Origin: Prochlorococcus sp. AG-355-M18
GTDB taxonomy: Bacteria > Cyanobacteriota > Cyanobacteriia > PCC-6307 > Cyanobiaceae
DNA length: 45,469 nt
Reading direction: 5' to 3'
Assembly: GCA_003280725.1 (NCBI GenBank)
Contig: QCED01000012.1
Span: 1 to 45,469 of the forward strand
Position 1 is the stretch's first letter. The number at the start of each line of letters is the position of its first letter. The notes beneath the pieces are model-generated. The model was not told the DNA's origin and made no database searches. It was given only the letters and a program-made list of their open reading frames with translations. The translations under genes were made by a program, and so were the position numbers. Below are positions 5,111 through 11,587 of the stretch, piece after piece.

Positions 5111-5956
5111 ATGAAAAAACATATATCCCATAGTAATAATTTAAAAAACATGAATTTAATTATTAATTCTGATACTTATAAATTGGCTCACGAAGATATT
5201 GGCCTACTAAGCCGAAATGAAATGCGTGGAGTTAGAATGCTTCTTGAAATTACTAAACCAGATTTAATCCTTGAAGAACATAAAATTCTTTCAACCATAA
5301 TTATTTTTGGAGGCGCAAGCATTGCAGAAGAATCATATACAAAAAAGAGAATTGAAAATATAAAAGAATTAATTAAAAAAAATCATAAATCGATACTTCT
5401 AAAACGAAATTTAAATAGATTAGAAAATTTGCTTCTAATGAGTAATTACTATCAATCTGCTAGAGAGTTTTCTAAACTCGCTTCAATAAATAATCAAAAT
5501 AAAAACTGTAATTCTCATGTGATTGTTACAGGTGGGGGGCCAGGAATTATGGAAGCTGCTAATAGAGGCGCATTTGAAGCAAACTGTAAGTCTATAGGGT
5601 TAAATATCAGTCTCCCTAATGAACAAATACCAAATGCTTTTATAACTCCCGGTCTTTGCTTTAAATTTAATTATTTTGCATTAAGAAAGATCCATTTTGT
5701 TATGCGATCAGTAGCTGCCGTATTTTTTCCTGGAGGTTTTGGAACACTAGATGAATTATTTGAACTATTGACACTTTGTCAAACAGGAATGAAAACTAAA
5801 ATCCCAATCATACTTTTTGGTAGAGAGTATTGGAATAAGATAATTAACTTTGAATATTTAGCTGATCTTGGATTAATTGAAGATGAACATTTAAATCTTT
5901 TCCAATATGCAGACACTGCCTCAGAAGCATGGGAAATTATTAAATCATTAAAGTAA
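5111..5956 (+). CDS. LOG family protein (Rossmann-like phosphoribohydrolase family)
   Basis: The protein carries the LOG signatures: VIVTGGGPGIMEAANRGAFE in the middle and PGGFGTLDELFELLTLCQTG toward the C-terminus, with the Glu of the GTxxE motif present. LOG proteins release base from nucleoside 5'-monophosphates (cytokinin activation in plants); the bacterial role is often unknown. I chose ATG 5111, directly after the upstream stop, over the TTG nine bases earlier that overlaps the cupin-like gene. A long N-terminal extension of about 130 residues places it with the larger bacterial type. It is co-oriented with and abuts the cupin-like gene. Confidence 0.8.
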   Translation: MKKHISHSNNLKNMNLIINSDTYKLAHEDIGLLSRNEMRGVRMLLEITKPDLILEEHKILSTIIIFGGASIAEESYTKKRIENIKELIKKNHKSILLKRNLNRLENLLLMSNYYQSAREFSKLASINNQNKNCNSHVIVTGGGPGIMEAANRGAFEANCKSIGLNISLPNEQIPNAFITPGLCFKFNYFALRKIHFVMRSVAAVFFPGGFGTLDELFELLTLCQTGMKTKIPIILFGREYWNKIINFEYLADLGLIEDEHLNLFQYADTASEAWEIIKSLK

Positions 5957-6019
5957 GATTTAAAGATTTAACTAGTAATGGGAAAATCAGAATTAGTTCG
6001 ATTTCCTAAATATTGGGTA

Positions 6020-6142
6020 CTATAGAAAAGGCCCAAATATAATTCCGAGAAGAAGTTCCCCAAGCTTTATTAAAATCCTATATTTTCGCCCAAACCCTTT
6101 GATATAAAAAAGAAAACTTTTGATTAATGAATCATTTACCAT
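6020..6142 (-). CDS. Small basic membrane-associated protein, 40 aa
   Basis: The frame starts with ATG at 6142 and reads MVNDSLIKSFLFYIKGFGRK then YRILIKLGELLLGIIFGPFL. It has two hydrophobic portions separated by a basic GFGRKYR turn. Its hydrophobic C-terminus ends precisely at the stop. It lies alone in the gap between the LOG and nuclease genes. The composition is coding-like, but no family is recognised. Confidence 0.4.
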   Translation of the reverse strand: MVNDSLIKSFLFYIKGFGRKYRILIKLGELLLGIIFGPFL

Positions 6143-6236
6143 TTATCACAGCAATGGATTACACAAAAACATAAAAAATATTCACGATCTGTTCACGATT
6201 TTTACAGCTAAAATTGATTGATAAGATTGCAGAATA

Positions 6237-6620
6237 ATGGCAATAATTAGCCTATTAATTTCGTTAATAAATATTCCATTTTCAGCTTATGGAGCTCTGC
6301 CAACCACAATCATTCAAAATTGCTATGACGGTGATACTTGCACCACTATGGATGGAGAAATAATAAGACTTGCTTGTATTGATACTCCAGAATTAAAAGG
6401 TAAAAAAGCTAATCCTTTTGAAGCTAAAGAAGCGAGGGATTTCCTGAATGCTTATGTAGCAAATAGAGAAGTTAATATTAGGCGAATTTCCACTGATAGA
6501 TACGGAAGAACATTAGCTGAATTATTTAGAGGGAATATAAATATTCAAAAACTTCTAGTAGATAAAGGTTATGGTCAGATATATAGGAAATATGCAAATC
6601 AATGTGAATGGAGCAAATAA
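6237..6620 (+). CDS. Secreted thermonuclease-like (SNase) protein
   Basis: The N-terminus (MAIISLLISLINIPFSAYG) is a probable signal peptide. The mature part has the staphylococcal nuclease pattern: CYDGDTCTTMDGEIIRLACI, DTPELKG, EAKEARDFLNAY, DRYGRTLAELF and NIQKLLVDKGYGQIY. The metal ligand Asp residues and the catalytic Arg in the DRYGR and IRLACIDTPE regions are present. At 127 residues it is a compact SNase domain. It probably degrades nucleic acid outside the cytoplasm, perhaps for phosphate or nitrogen recovery (inference). Two cysteine pairs could form disulfides in the exported protein. Confidence 0.8.
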   Translation: MAIISLLISLINIPFSAYGALPTTIIQNCYDGDTCTTMDGEIIRLACIDTPELKGKKANPFEAKEARDFLNAYVANREVNIRRISTDRYGRTLAELFRGNINIQKLLVDKGYGQIYRKYANQCEWSK

Positions 6621-6625
6621 ATAAC

Positions 6626-6727
6626 TTAACCAAGGTTAAATTTTGGGAAGGATTTTGGAAATAAATCAGGATGAGATCCATCAAAAACATCTAAATCATT
6701 TAAGTTCAAATAGCCATGACTGAGATC
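6626..6727 (-). pseudogene. Possible gene remnant, C-terminal fragment
   Basis: The minus-strand frame reads SHGYLNLNDLDVFDGSHPDL then FPKSFPKFNLG and ends at 6626. A stop codon precedes it and there is no ATG in frame. The residue pattern, with an FDGSHPDLFP segment, looks like the end of a folded protein rather than chance. The family is not recognised. Confidence 0.3.
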
Positions 6728-6774
6728 TCAAGAATTTAAAATTTTTTATCCAAACTTTTACAGACTAGGTAGCT

Positions 6775-6995
6775 AACCGAAATTAAGTTCGGTTCGTAGT
6801 AAGAAATACTTAAACTATTAATTACTTTGATAAATGATTTTAAATGACAAAGACACAAAGCAAGAGAGCGAAGTTGAGCAGCAAGCTAAGTGTCTTGGAA
6901 GTAATCTTCATTAATTAAAAAAGGTTTTTGTACTCGTGTGTAGGAGTGCGGGGTTAACCTTGAAACCGCTAGGTTCAAGTCCTTACGAAAAGGAC
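6775..6995 (+). ncRNA. Candidate structured non-coding RNA
   Basis: Four perfect stems occur in 220 bases: AACCGAA/TTCGGTT (6775-6794, 6-base loop), AAGACAC/GTGTCTT (6850-6896) with an inner AGC/GCT, CTTGAA/TTCAAG (6959-6979) and GTCCTT/AAGGAC (6979-6995). The base composition here is less AT-rich than the flanks. No tRNA, tmRNA or known small RNA was recognised, although GGTTCAAGTCC resembles a tRNA T-loop. Strand is assumed. Confidence 0.3.
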
Positions 6996-7286
6996 AAGTC
7001 CTTAAACCATTTATAACGATAAAATATATTCATAACAAGGTTAGATAATTTGATTTAAATAAGAAATCACTTTTACTTCCTAGACTAATTTCTAAGGAAA
7101 TTCTAAATCCGATTATAATATAAAGATCTCTTTGTCTTTTTATTAAAAAAAGATCCTAATAGTTGTTTTTGTCTTAAATTTTTTAGATGAAATTAGATAA
7201 AAAGTAAGCGCTAATTAGCTCCTTGTTTTTTATCTTGCTATATAAATACTAAGAGATCATTTAACTTTTTCTGCTTTAGAAAAACT

Positions 7287-7577
7287 TTGGAATTAACTGA
7301 GCTAATCAAAGATTACGTAGCCACAGAATTATTATCAAGTATTGAACTTGATTTTCTTGAAGGAGAGTTATGGGAAACTACTCAACATATTGCTGAAATA
7401 AATACATTTTTTAAAGCTCCAAAAAACATATGCGAGAAATTAGACCTAGATGAAAAATCTTGTTGGCAATTATGTTGTGCAGCTGTAATTGACTCTTTAA
7501 GACCATTAAAGAACGGACAAAAAAGAGTTGATGATTTAAAAAAATTAATCAAACAATATGAAATTAGCCACATATAA
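7287..7577 (+). CDS. Conserved hypothetical protein, 96 aa
   Basis: The frame opens at TTG 7287, the first start-type codon, since no ATG occurs early. The product has a helical, acidic N-terminus (MELTELIKDYVATELLSSIE), a middle DFLEGELWETTQHIAEINTF and a Cys/Trp-rich section LDEKSCWQLCCAAVIDSLRP. No membrane segment is seen. Two further small genes follow on the same strand at short spacing (15 and 5 bases), so an operon is likely. No known domain is recognised. Confidence 0.55.
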   Translation: MELTELIKDYVATELLSSIELDFLEGELWETTQHIAEINTFFKAPKNICEKLDLDEKSCWQLCCAAVIDSLRPLKNGQKRVDDLKKLIKQYEISHI

Positions 7578-7592
7578 AAAATAGAAGAATCA

Positions 7593-7889
7593 ATGAAACA
7601 TTTACTTTTAGCATCAATCCTTTTTTTTATACCTTTCCCAGCTTTTGCTGATGAAAGGCAAAGACAAATTGAGTATGAAGCTATAAATCTTGTTATTAAA
7701 AAATATGGAAAAGGCTTAGAAAACAGATTAAAAGGGACTGGATTAAATCCAAATTATCGAAGTTGGTATGAGAATGATTGTTTTGTAAGTATTGCTGCTG
7801 GTACTTACCAAAAAAATGCCTGGTCGGCGATGGAGTGGTTTAGCGTAAATATTTGTTCTAATTCTGCTGAAATAATGGAAAGTGAATGA
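7593..7889 (+). CDS. Secreted small protein with signal peptide, 98 aa
   Basis: The first 19 residues (MKHLLLASILFFIPFPAFA) form a textbook signal peptide with an AFA-DE cleavage site. The mature part of about 79 residues starts DERQRQIEYEAINLVIKKYG and has two cysteines (in NDCFVS and VNICSN), which probably form a disulfide in the periplasm. The function is unknown. It is five bases upstream of the amidotransferase gene. Confidence 0.6.
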   Translation: MKHLLLASILFFIPFPAFADERQRQIEYEAINLVIKKYGKGLENRLKGTGLNPNYRSWYENDCFVSIAAGTYQKNAWSAMEWFSVNICSNSAEIMESE

Positions 7890-7894
7890 AGTAA

Positions 7895-8623
7895 ATGAAA
7901 CGACTATTAGTTCTGCAGCATTTAGAAATAGAGGGACCTGGTCTTTTTAAACAAATTGCCAAAGAGAGGAATTTAACAATTGAAATTATTCGTTTGGACA
8001 AAAAAGATAATCTTCCCGAAACAAAAGAAGGTGATCTAATTTTAATTATGGGTGGACCGATGGGAGTCAAAGATATTGGAAGAGACAAATACAGATGGCT
8101 TAATTTAGAGAGAGATTTTATAAGTAGAGAATTAGAGAATAAGAGACCTATAATCGGTGTTTGCTTGGGAGCTCAATTGCTTGCAAATGCTGCTGGAGGA
8201 GATGTTGAAATTTTAAGATATGGTTACCCTCCAAAAGAATTACCAGAAATTGGATGGTCTCAAATTTTTATTGATAAATCAAATAAAGACTTTAAAGAAC
8301 TGCTTGAAGACCCTTTTTATGTACTGCATTGGCATGGAGATAGAATCTTATTACCTAATAAGGCAGTACTGATTGCTAGTAGTGAACGTTGTAAGGAACA
8401 GTTTTTCAGAATTGGTGATTTTGCCTACGGATTACAATTCCATATAGAAACAACGAGCACAATGATAAGTAAGTGGATTAGAAATGATAAAGAATTTGTC
8501 TTGAAAGGATTGGGATCAAATGGTCAGGAAATTTTAAGAGAAGAAAATAAAAAATATAGTGATAAAACTTTTTTGAAAAGAAAGCTTCTAATAAACAAAT
8601 TATTTGATTTATTAGAAAATTAA
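7895..8623 (+). CDS. Class I glutamine amidotransferase (GATase1) domain protein
   Basis: The 242-residue protein is a stand-alone GATase1 domain like the small GMP-synthase-like amidotransferases. The nucleophile elbow is GVCLGAQLLANAAGG (Cys at about 90). The acid/base pair lies in LQFHIETTS near residues 188-192, with His and Glu in the expected spacing. The oxyanion strand LILIMGGPMGV is near residue 50. It probably hydrolyses glutamine or gamma-glutamyl compounds; the acceptor partner is not visible. It ends a three-gene run on the plus strand. Confidence 0.8.
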   Translation: MKRLLVLQHLEIEGPGLFKQIAKERNLTIEIIRLDKKDNLPETKEGDLILIMGGPMGVKDIGRDKYRWLNLERDFISRELENKRPIIGVCLGAQLLANAAGGDVEILRYGYPPKELPEIGWSQIFIDKSNKDFKELLEDPFYVLHWHGDRILLPNKAVLIASSERCKEQFFRIGDFAYGLQFHIETTSTMISKWIRNDKEFVLKGLGSNGQEILREENKKYSDKTFLKRKLLINKLFDLLEN

Positions 8624-8650
8624 AAAATAAAATTTCTAATCAAATAAAAA

Positions 8651-8666
8651 GGGCTTAATAAAGCCC
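8651..8666 (-). terminator. Intrinsic terminator of the hli gene
   Basis: The perfect stem GGGCTT/AAGCCC has a 4-base loop. On the minus strand it is followed by TTTTTATTT, giving a classic terminator about 34 bases after the hli stop codon. Confidence 0.75.
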
Positions 8667-8699
8667 CTCAAAAATTTAAAAAATTTTTTAAAGTTTTTT

Positions 8700-8828
8700 T
8701 TAGAAAATACCTGGAACAATTTGACCTGTAAAATAGTAAGCCCCTATTAGAGCAAACATTCCAAGCATTGCAGCTTTACCATTTAGCTTTTCAGCTTTTT
8801 CAGTCATTAATTTTTTTGCGAATTCCAT
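8700..8828 (-). CDS. hli: High-light-inducible protein (Hlip)
   Basis: The 42-residue product begins MEFAKKLMTEKAEKLNGKAA and continues MLGMFALIGAYYFTGQIVPG. The signature E-x2-N-G-x3-M-x-G spans the single membrane helix and supplies the Glu, Asn and His-like chlorophyll ligands of the chlorophyll a/b-binding family. Hlips protect photosystem II assembly under high light or nutrient stress, in the thylakoid. The ATG at 8828 is the only sensible start. It has its own terminator, so it is probably monocistronic. Confidence 0.88.
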   Translation of the reverse strand: MEFAKKLMTEKAEKLNGKAAMLGMFALIGAYYFTGQIVPGIF

Positions 8829-8872
8829 AATTATGCAGAATAGATTTATATCTACAAATTAATTACTCCTGA

Positions 8873-8901
8873 TAGGTAATTGATGTAGTATTTCCTACCT
8901 A
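8873..8901. promoter_or_regulatory. Inverted repeat upstream of hli
   Basis: TAGGTA (8873-8878) and TACCTA (8896-8901) form a 6-bp dyad 45-70 bases upstream of the hli start. It may be an operator or a 5' leader hairpin. The evidence is only the symmetry. Confidence 0.3.
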
Positions 8902-9031
8902 AATCAGCTTTTTTCTAAGAAATTTTATTTTTAATTTATTTTCTTTTAATAATATTAGCCCTTTTTTTTATAAAAACACTCATTCTTTGTTCATCTATGA
9001 CGTAATAGTTAGGGCTATTATTTATCATCCT

Positions 9032-9060
9032 CAAGATTCACTGTAGATTAAAGAATCTTG
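9032..9060 (-). terminator. Hairpin after the 76-aa gene
   Basis: CAAGATTC (9032-9039) pairs perfectly with GAATCTTG (9053-9060), starting four bases after the minus-strand stop. There is no T-run, so it may be a 3'-end stabiliser rather than an intrinsic terminator. Confidence 0.4.
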
Positions 9061-9063
9061 AAA

Positions 9064-9294
9064 TTATCCACCTGTACAGAAACGAACCGAATCAGCTGTT
9101 GGCGAACCAGTGGCTTTAATTTCTTCAACACATTCATTAAAAAAATCTGATTCTTTTTTTAATGAGCAAAAGCCTAGAGCTATAGCTACTAATGCAAAAG
9201 CAGATACAACTTTTGAACCTAATTGAATAATTCCATAAGCGAGCATTGCTTTATTTTTTCTCAAATCTTTTTTAGTATCTTTTTTAATGGCCAT
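9064..9294 (-). CDS. Small membrane protein, 76 aa
   Basis: The N-terminus is very basic (MAIKKDTKKDLRKNKAM). It is followed by LAYGIIQLGSKVVSAFALVA and IALGFCSLKKES, giving one membrane helix. The C-terminal part has two cysteines (NECVEEI and RFCTGG) and is probably outside the cytoplasm, where they could pair. No known domain is recognised. The gene stands alone between hli and the small plus-strand genes. Confidence 0.55.
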   Translation of the reverse strand: MAIKKDTKKDLRKNKAMLAYGIIQLGSKVVSAFALVAIALGFCSLKKESDFFNECVEEIKATGSPTADSVRFCTGG

Positions 9295-9373
9295 TTTTTA
9301 ATCCAAAAATATTAATTTAAACTCTAGGTTAATATCTAAAGAATTGTCTTCACACTTACTTAATAAAGTCTTA

Positions 9374-9415
9374 ATTGACAGTCAATCTAGAATAATCTGC
9401 AGTTAGCACCTTTTT
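9374..9415 (+). repeat. Repeated leader element, copy C (diverged)
   Basis: The core is ATTGACAGTCAATCTAG, one to two changes from the other copies. In this form ATTGAC-A-GTCAAT is a perfect dyad. The 3' part (CAGTTAGCACCTTTTT) aligns with copy F, but the hairpin is weakened. The start codon of the next gene follows at 9419. Confidence 0.65.
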
Positions 9416-9418
9416 GAA

Positions 9419-9577
9419 ATGAAACTTGAGTCGATTTCAGTTGCCGGTAAAGCTGCAAATCAATCAGGAGTTGGTAAAAAGTTCTTAATAATATCCATTT
9501 CTATCACAGTATTATTAAATCTTTCAATCGCAATTTGGTTTTTCATTAATGATATGGGTAGATTTTTAATTAAATGA
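9419..9577 (+). CDS. Small single-pass membrane protein, 52 aa
   Basis: The N-terminal 20 residues are soluble (MKLESISVAGKAANQSGVGK). They are followed by the helix FLIISISITVLLNLSIAIWF and a short tail INDMGRFLIK. Element copy C lies directly upstream and ends four bases before the ATG. The TGA overlaps the ATG of the next small gene (ATGA), so coupling is likely. Confidence 0.5.
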   Translation: MKLESISVAGKAANQSGVGKKFLIISISITVLLNLSIAIWFFINDMGRFLIK

Positions 9578-9666
9578 AAAAAATACTAATGCCAGTAATA
9601 AGTAATAACAGGGATTATTTATGGATGTGGATTATTTTGGTTACTTTGGCATTACTAAAGGAATAA
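9574..9666 (+). CDS. Small membrane peptide, 30 aa
   Basis: The frame encodes MKKILMPVISNNRDYLWMWI then ILVTLALLKE and has one hydrophobic helix. It overlaps the 52-residue gene by four bases and ends five bases before the 60-residue gene, so three small genes seem to form one transcript. The function is unknown. Confidence 0.42.
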   Translation: MKKILMPVISNNRDYLWMWIILVTLALLKE

Positions 9667-9671
9667 ATTGA

Positions 9672-9854
9672 ATGACTAATAAATGGAATGATAAATCTTG
9701 GCAAAAAGATTTCTTAAACATGAAGTCACATTCACCTGCTGATGCAAAGCTATTAATGGGAGGTGTAAAAGGCTTGAAAGATGCTTGGCGTCTAGGTGTT
9801 CTGCGCGTTGAATACGAAAACCTAAAGAAGATACAAGATCAACAGCAACAATAA
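9672..9854 (+). CDS. Small soluble hypothetical protein, 60 aa
   Basis: The product is MTNKWNDKSWQKDFLNMKSH then SPADAKLLMGGVKGLKDAWR and ends with a Gln-rich tail. It is positively charged and probably helical, with no membrane segment. The position directly after two coupled membrane genes suggests a shared operon. No family is recognised. Confidence 0.5.
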   Translation: MTNKWNDKSWQKDFLNMKSHSPADAKLLMGGVKGLKDAWRLGVLRVEYENLKKIQDQQQQ

Positions 9855-9930
9855 AATTATTCTTTGGTAAATTTTGATGCTTAATATTTTATTTATGTAG
9901 TTAATATGAATTCATCGCATTAATGAACAA

Positions 9931-10086
9931 ATGAATTCTACATTTACAAAAGTCTCAAATTTAAAAGTTAATAGGGTTTCTAAAATAGCCATTACTCTCG
10001 CATCATCAACTTTCTTCTTATACGCATTAGGTCAAGCACCAATTTTCAAAAATATTCTTGCAGGTGCTTTCTCTTGCTCTGGCTAA
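9931..10086 (+). CDS. Small membrane protein, 51 aa (parent of the 3082 remnant)
   Basis: The product begins MNSTFTKVSNLKVNRVSKIA and continues ITLASSTFFLYALGQAPIFK then NILAGAFSCSG. It has one hydrophobic segment. The last 14 residues and the DNA beneath them match a truncated copy at 3082-3141. The repeated element copy D follows about 50 bases after the stop, as copy B does after the remnant. Confidence 0.5.
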   Translation: MNSTFTKVSNLKVNRVSKIAITLASSTFFLYALGQAPIFKNILAGAFSCSG

Positions 10087-10133
10087 AAAAATACTTGTTT
10101 ACAAGAGATACTGAGAATCTAGAATACATACTG

Positions 10134-10176
10134 ATTGACAGTCGATCTAAACTAAGGGGCAACTTGCTCCTTTTTT
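10134..10176 (+). repeat. Repeated leader element, copy D (no plus-strand gene follows)
   Basis: The core ATTGACAGTCGATCTAA is complete. The hairpin AAGGGGC (10154-10160) with GCTCCTT (10166-10172) has one wobble and is followed by T's, a good intrinsic terminator. It ends at the stop codon of the minus-strand DsrE-like gene, so here it is a 3' element for the 51-residue gene. Confidence 0.75.
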
Positions 10177-10552
10177 AATAGCAAAGTACGCTATCCGCTT
10201 TAATTGATTCTTCAACTAGAACATCTGGCATAACAAACTCTGCAGTGTATCCATCTAGAAGCTTCTCATCGTAACCCCTAGATTTAGCAGACATTCCTGA
10301 GACATATATGGTAATTTTTGAATTCTTTAAATTTTGAAGATGTTCGTATAAATCTCCAGTACCTTGACCAACTATTTCACCAGCTTTTTTGCAATTTAAT
10401 ATTTGTACTCCGTCTCCTGCTAGAAAAAGTGTTACTTTATGATCGTTTTTTTCTGCAGTAAGGGCAACCAATAAACCTAAAGTTATTTTATTTTTGGATT
10501 CTAAACCGCTGTAAATATGTACTAACACTGTATTGTCGGTAATGATAGACAT
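10175..10552 (-). CDS. DsrE/DsrF-like family protein
   Basis: The 125-residue protein fits the DsrE-like fold. It has an N-terminal strand VLVHIYSGLESKNKITLGLL, LFLAGDGVQIL, the segment LYEHLQNLKNSKITIYVSGM and a GYTAEFVMPDVLVEE end. Relatives transfer sulfur in tRNA modification or act as peroxiredoxin-like small proteins. The canonical active Cys of TusD/DsrE is not clear: cysteines lie in LNCKKAG and at the C-terminal VLCY. It converges with element copy D at its 3' end. Confidence 0.65.
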   Translation of the reverse strand: MSIITDNTVLVHIYSGLESKNKITLGLLVALTAEKNDHKVTLFLAGDGVQILNCKKAGEIVGQGTGDLYEHLQNLKNSKITIYVSGMSAKSRGYDEKLLDGYTAEFVMPDVLVEESIKADSVLCY

Positions 10553-10652
10553 TTAATCCTCCCTAAATTTTTTTTTATATCCTAAATAAAATCTATTTTC
10601 ATTAGCTGTTTTTTTATGAAACGCTTACTACTTGCATAGCTAAAAGCTAGTA

Positions 10653-10696
10653 ATTGACAGTCGATCTAACATAGAGGGATAAAACCCTCTTTTTTT
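10653..10696 (+). repeat. Repeated leader element, copy E
   Basis: The full core is followed by the perfect hairpin AGAGGG (10673-10678) with CCCTCT (10685-10690) and six T's that end at the base before the ATG at 10697. A TAGCT/AGCTA hairpin (10637-10649) lies just upstream. This is the most complete copy. Confidence 0.78.
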
Positions 10697-11005
10697 ATGA
10701 CTGCTCAAAATTTTATGAATGTTGTTCGATTTAAATTAAAGTCTGATTGTGTAGATAAGTATTTCGAAGTAATAGATAAAACAAGTTTTGAGGGGATGAC
10801 TCAAAGATATATCGCTAAAACTGGAGATTATGATTACTGTTTTGTTGGGATCTGGGAAAGTGCAGAAGCTATTGCAGCTCAAAGACCAGCGATGATTGCT
10901 CACCTTGATGAGGTTAGAGGATTTATGGAAGAGTTGTCTCCTGAACTTGGAGTTACTGACCCTGTTTCAGGAAATATTGTTTCTAAAGTTGGGTATCACT
11001 ATTGA
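10697..11005 (+). CDS. ABM-like dimeric alpha/beta-barrel protein, 102 aa
   Basis: The protein reads NFMNVVRFKLKSDCVDKYFE at the start, then a middle RYIAKTGDYDYCFVGIWESA and EAIAAQRPAMIAHLDEVRGF. This is the pattern of the antibiotic-biosynthesis-monooxygenase-like ferredoxin fold. Such proteins act as small oxygenases, heme-binding proteins or ligand-binding dimers; the activity is not known here. Element copy E provides the leader. Its TGA stop is inside the core of element copy F. Confidence 0.6.
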   Translation: MTAQNFMNVVRFKLKSDCVDKYFEVIDKTSFEGMTQRYIAKTGDYDYCFVGIWESAEAIAAQRPAMIAHLDEVRGFMEELSPELGVTDPVSGNIVSKVGYHY

Positions 11006-11040
11006 CAGTCGATCTAAAATAAGTAGCAATTAGCTCCTTA
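11001..11040 (+). repeat. Repeated leader element, copy F (overlaps upstream stop codon)
   Basis: The core ATTGACAGTCGATCTAA (11001-11017) contains the TGA stop (11003-11005) of the ABM-like gene. The hairpin AAGTAGC/GCTCCTT (11021-11039) has one mismatch. The next ATG is at 11046. Confidence 0.75.
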
Positions 11041-11045
11041 TATTT

Positions 11046-11441
11046 ATGAAGTTAAAAAATATTTTAAAAACTACTGGGGCACTTCATATTTTATTGGGAT
11101 TATTAATTATTTTCCTACTGATTTTTTCTGTGGAAACTATTGTAGGCAAAGCTTCAACTGAAACATTGCTTCTTGTTAGAGGTACTGCAGATGTTGTAGC
11201 TGCTAGTAATTTAGGAATAGGTTTTTTATTGATTATTTGTAGTTCCATTAAAGATAAAGCCTCCTTAAGAAAAGTTTTATCAGGTGAATTAGCTTTGATG
11301 TTTTGTTTTTTGGCAGTAGCTCTATTTAATACTTTTAACGCTGGGACAATTGTTGATGGAGGACCCCCTCCTCCTTTCTGGATTGTTTTAATAGTGAATC
11401 CTCTTTTATGTATCTATGGATTAGTTAACAATAAAAATTGA
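11046..11441 (+). CDS. Four-helix membrane protein, 131 aa
   Basis: Four hydrophobic segments are visible: about residues 8-30, 50-70, 80-96 and 108-126. The loop between helices 3 and 4 has GGPPPPFWIVLIVNP. The N-terminus is basic (MKLKNILKTTG), so it is probably cytoplasmic. I do not recognise the family with certainty; it resembles small conserved DUF-type membrane proteins of bacteria. It is preceded by element copy F. Confidence 0.55.
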   Translation: MKLKNILKTTGALHILLGLLIIFLLIFSVETIVGKASTETLLLVRGTADVVAASNLGIGFLLIICSSIKDKASLRKVLSGELALMFCFLAVALFNTFNAGTIVDGGPPPPFWIVLIVNPLLCIYGLVNNKN

Positions 11442-11449
11442 AACTCTAA

Positions 11450-11587
11450 CTCCTCAAACCACTTTTCAAACTATTCAATAAAAGCAGTTTCTTTGCATCA
11501 CTGAATCAAAATACCTGCCCTGTATTAGATGCTGAAGAGATAAAAAAGCAAGAACAAAAAGAAGCCATTAAAAAGTTATATCCTTAA
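11450..11587 (+). pseudogene. Possible gene remnant
   Basis: The frame is open from just after a stop (11447-11449) to TAA 11585-11587, but it has no ATG. The last part, NQNTCPVLDAEEIKKQEQKE then AIKKLYP, looks like a genuine C-terminus. It may be the 3' end of a decayed gene. Confidence 0.3.

Larger units (their letters stand above)
6621..7286. other. Long non-coding stretch with a remnant and hairpins
   Basis: These 666 bases contain no convincing intact gene. They hold a C-terminal gene remnant on the minus strand (6626-6727), a cluster of four hairpins (6775-6995), a repeated CAAGTCCTTA (6976-6985 and 6996-7005) and, near 7205-7225, AATTAGCTCCTT resembling the 3' half of the repeated leader element copy F. 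Confidence 0.6.

Noticed and set aside
6930-6990. tRNA-like T-loop GGTTCAAGTCC
   Set aside because: No acceptor stem, anticodon arm or D-arm could be built around it, so it is not called a tRNA.
1278-11040. CRISPR array explanation of the repeated element
   Set aside because: The copies are far apart, have coding genes between them and no regular spacers or cas genes.
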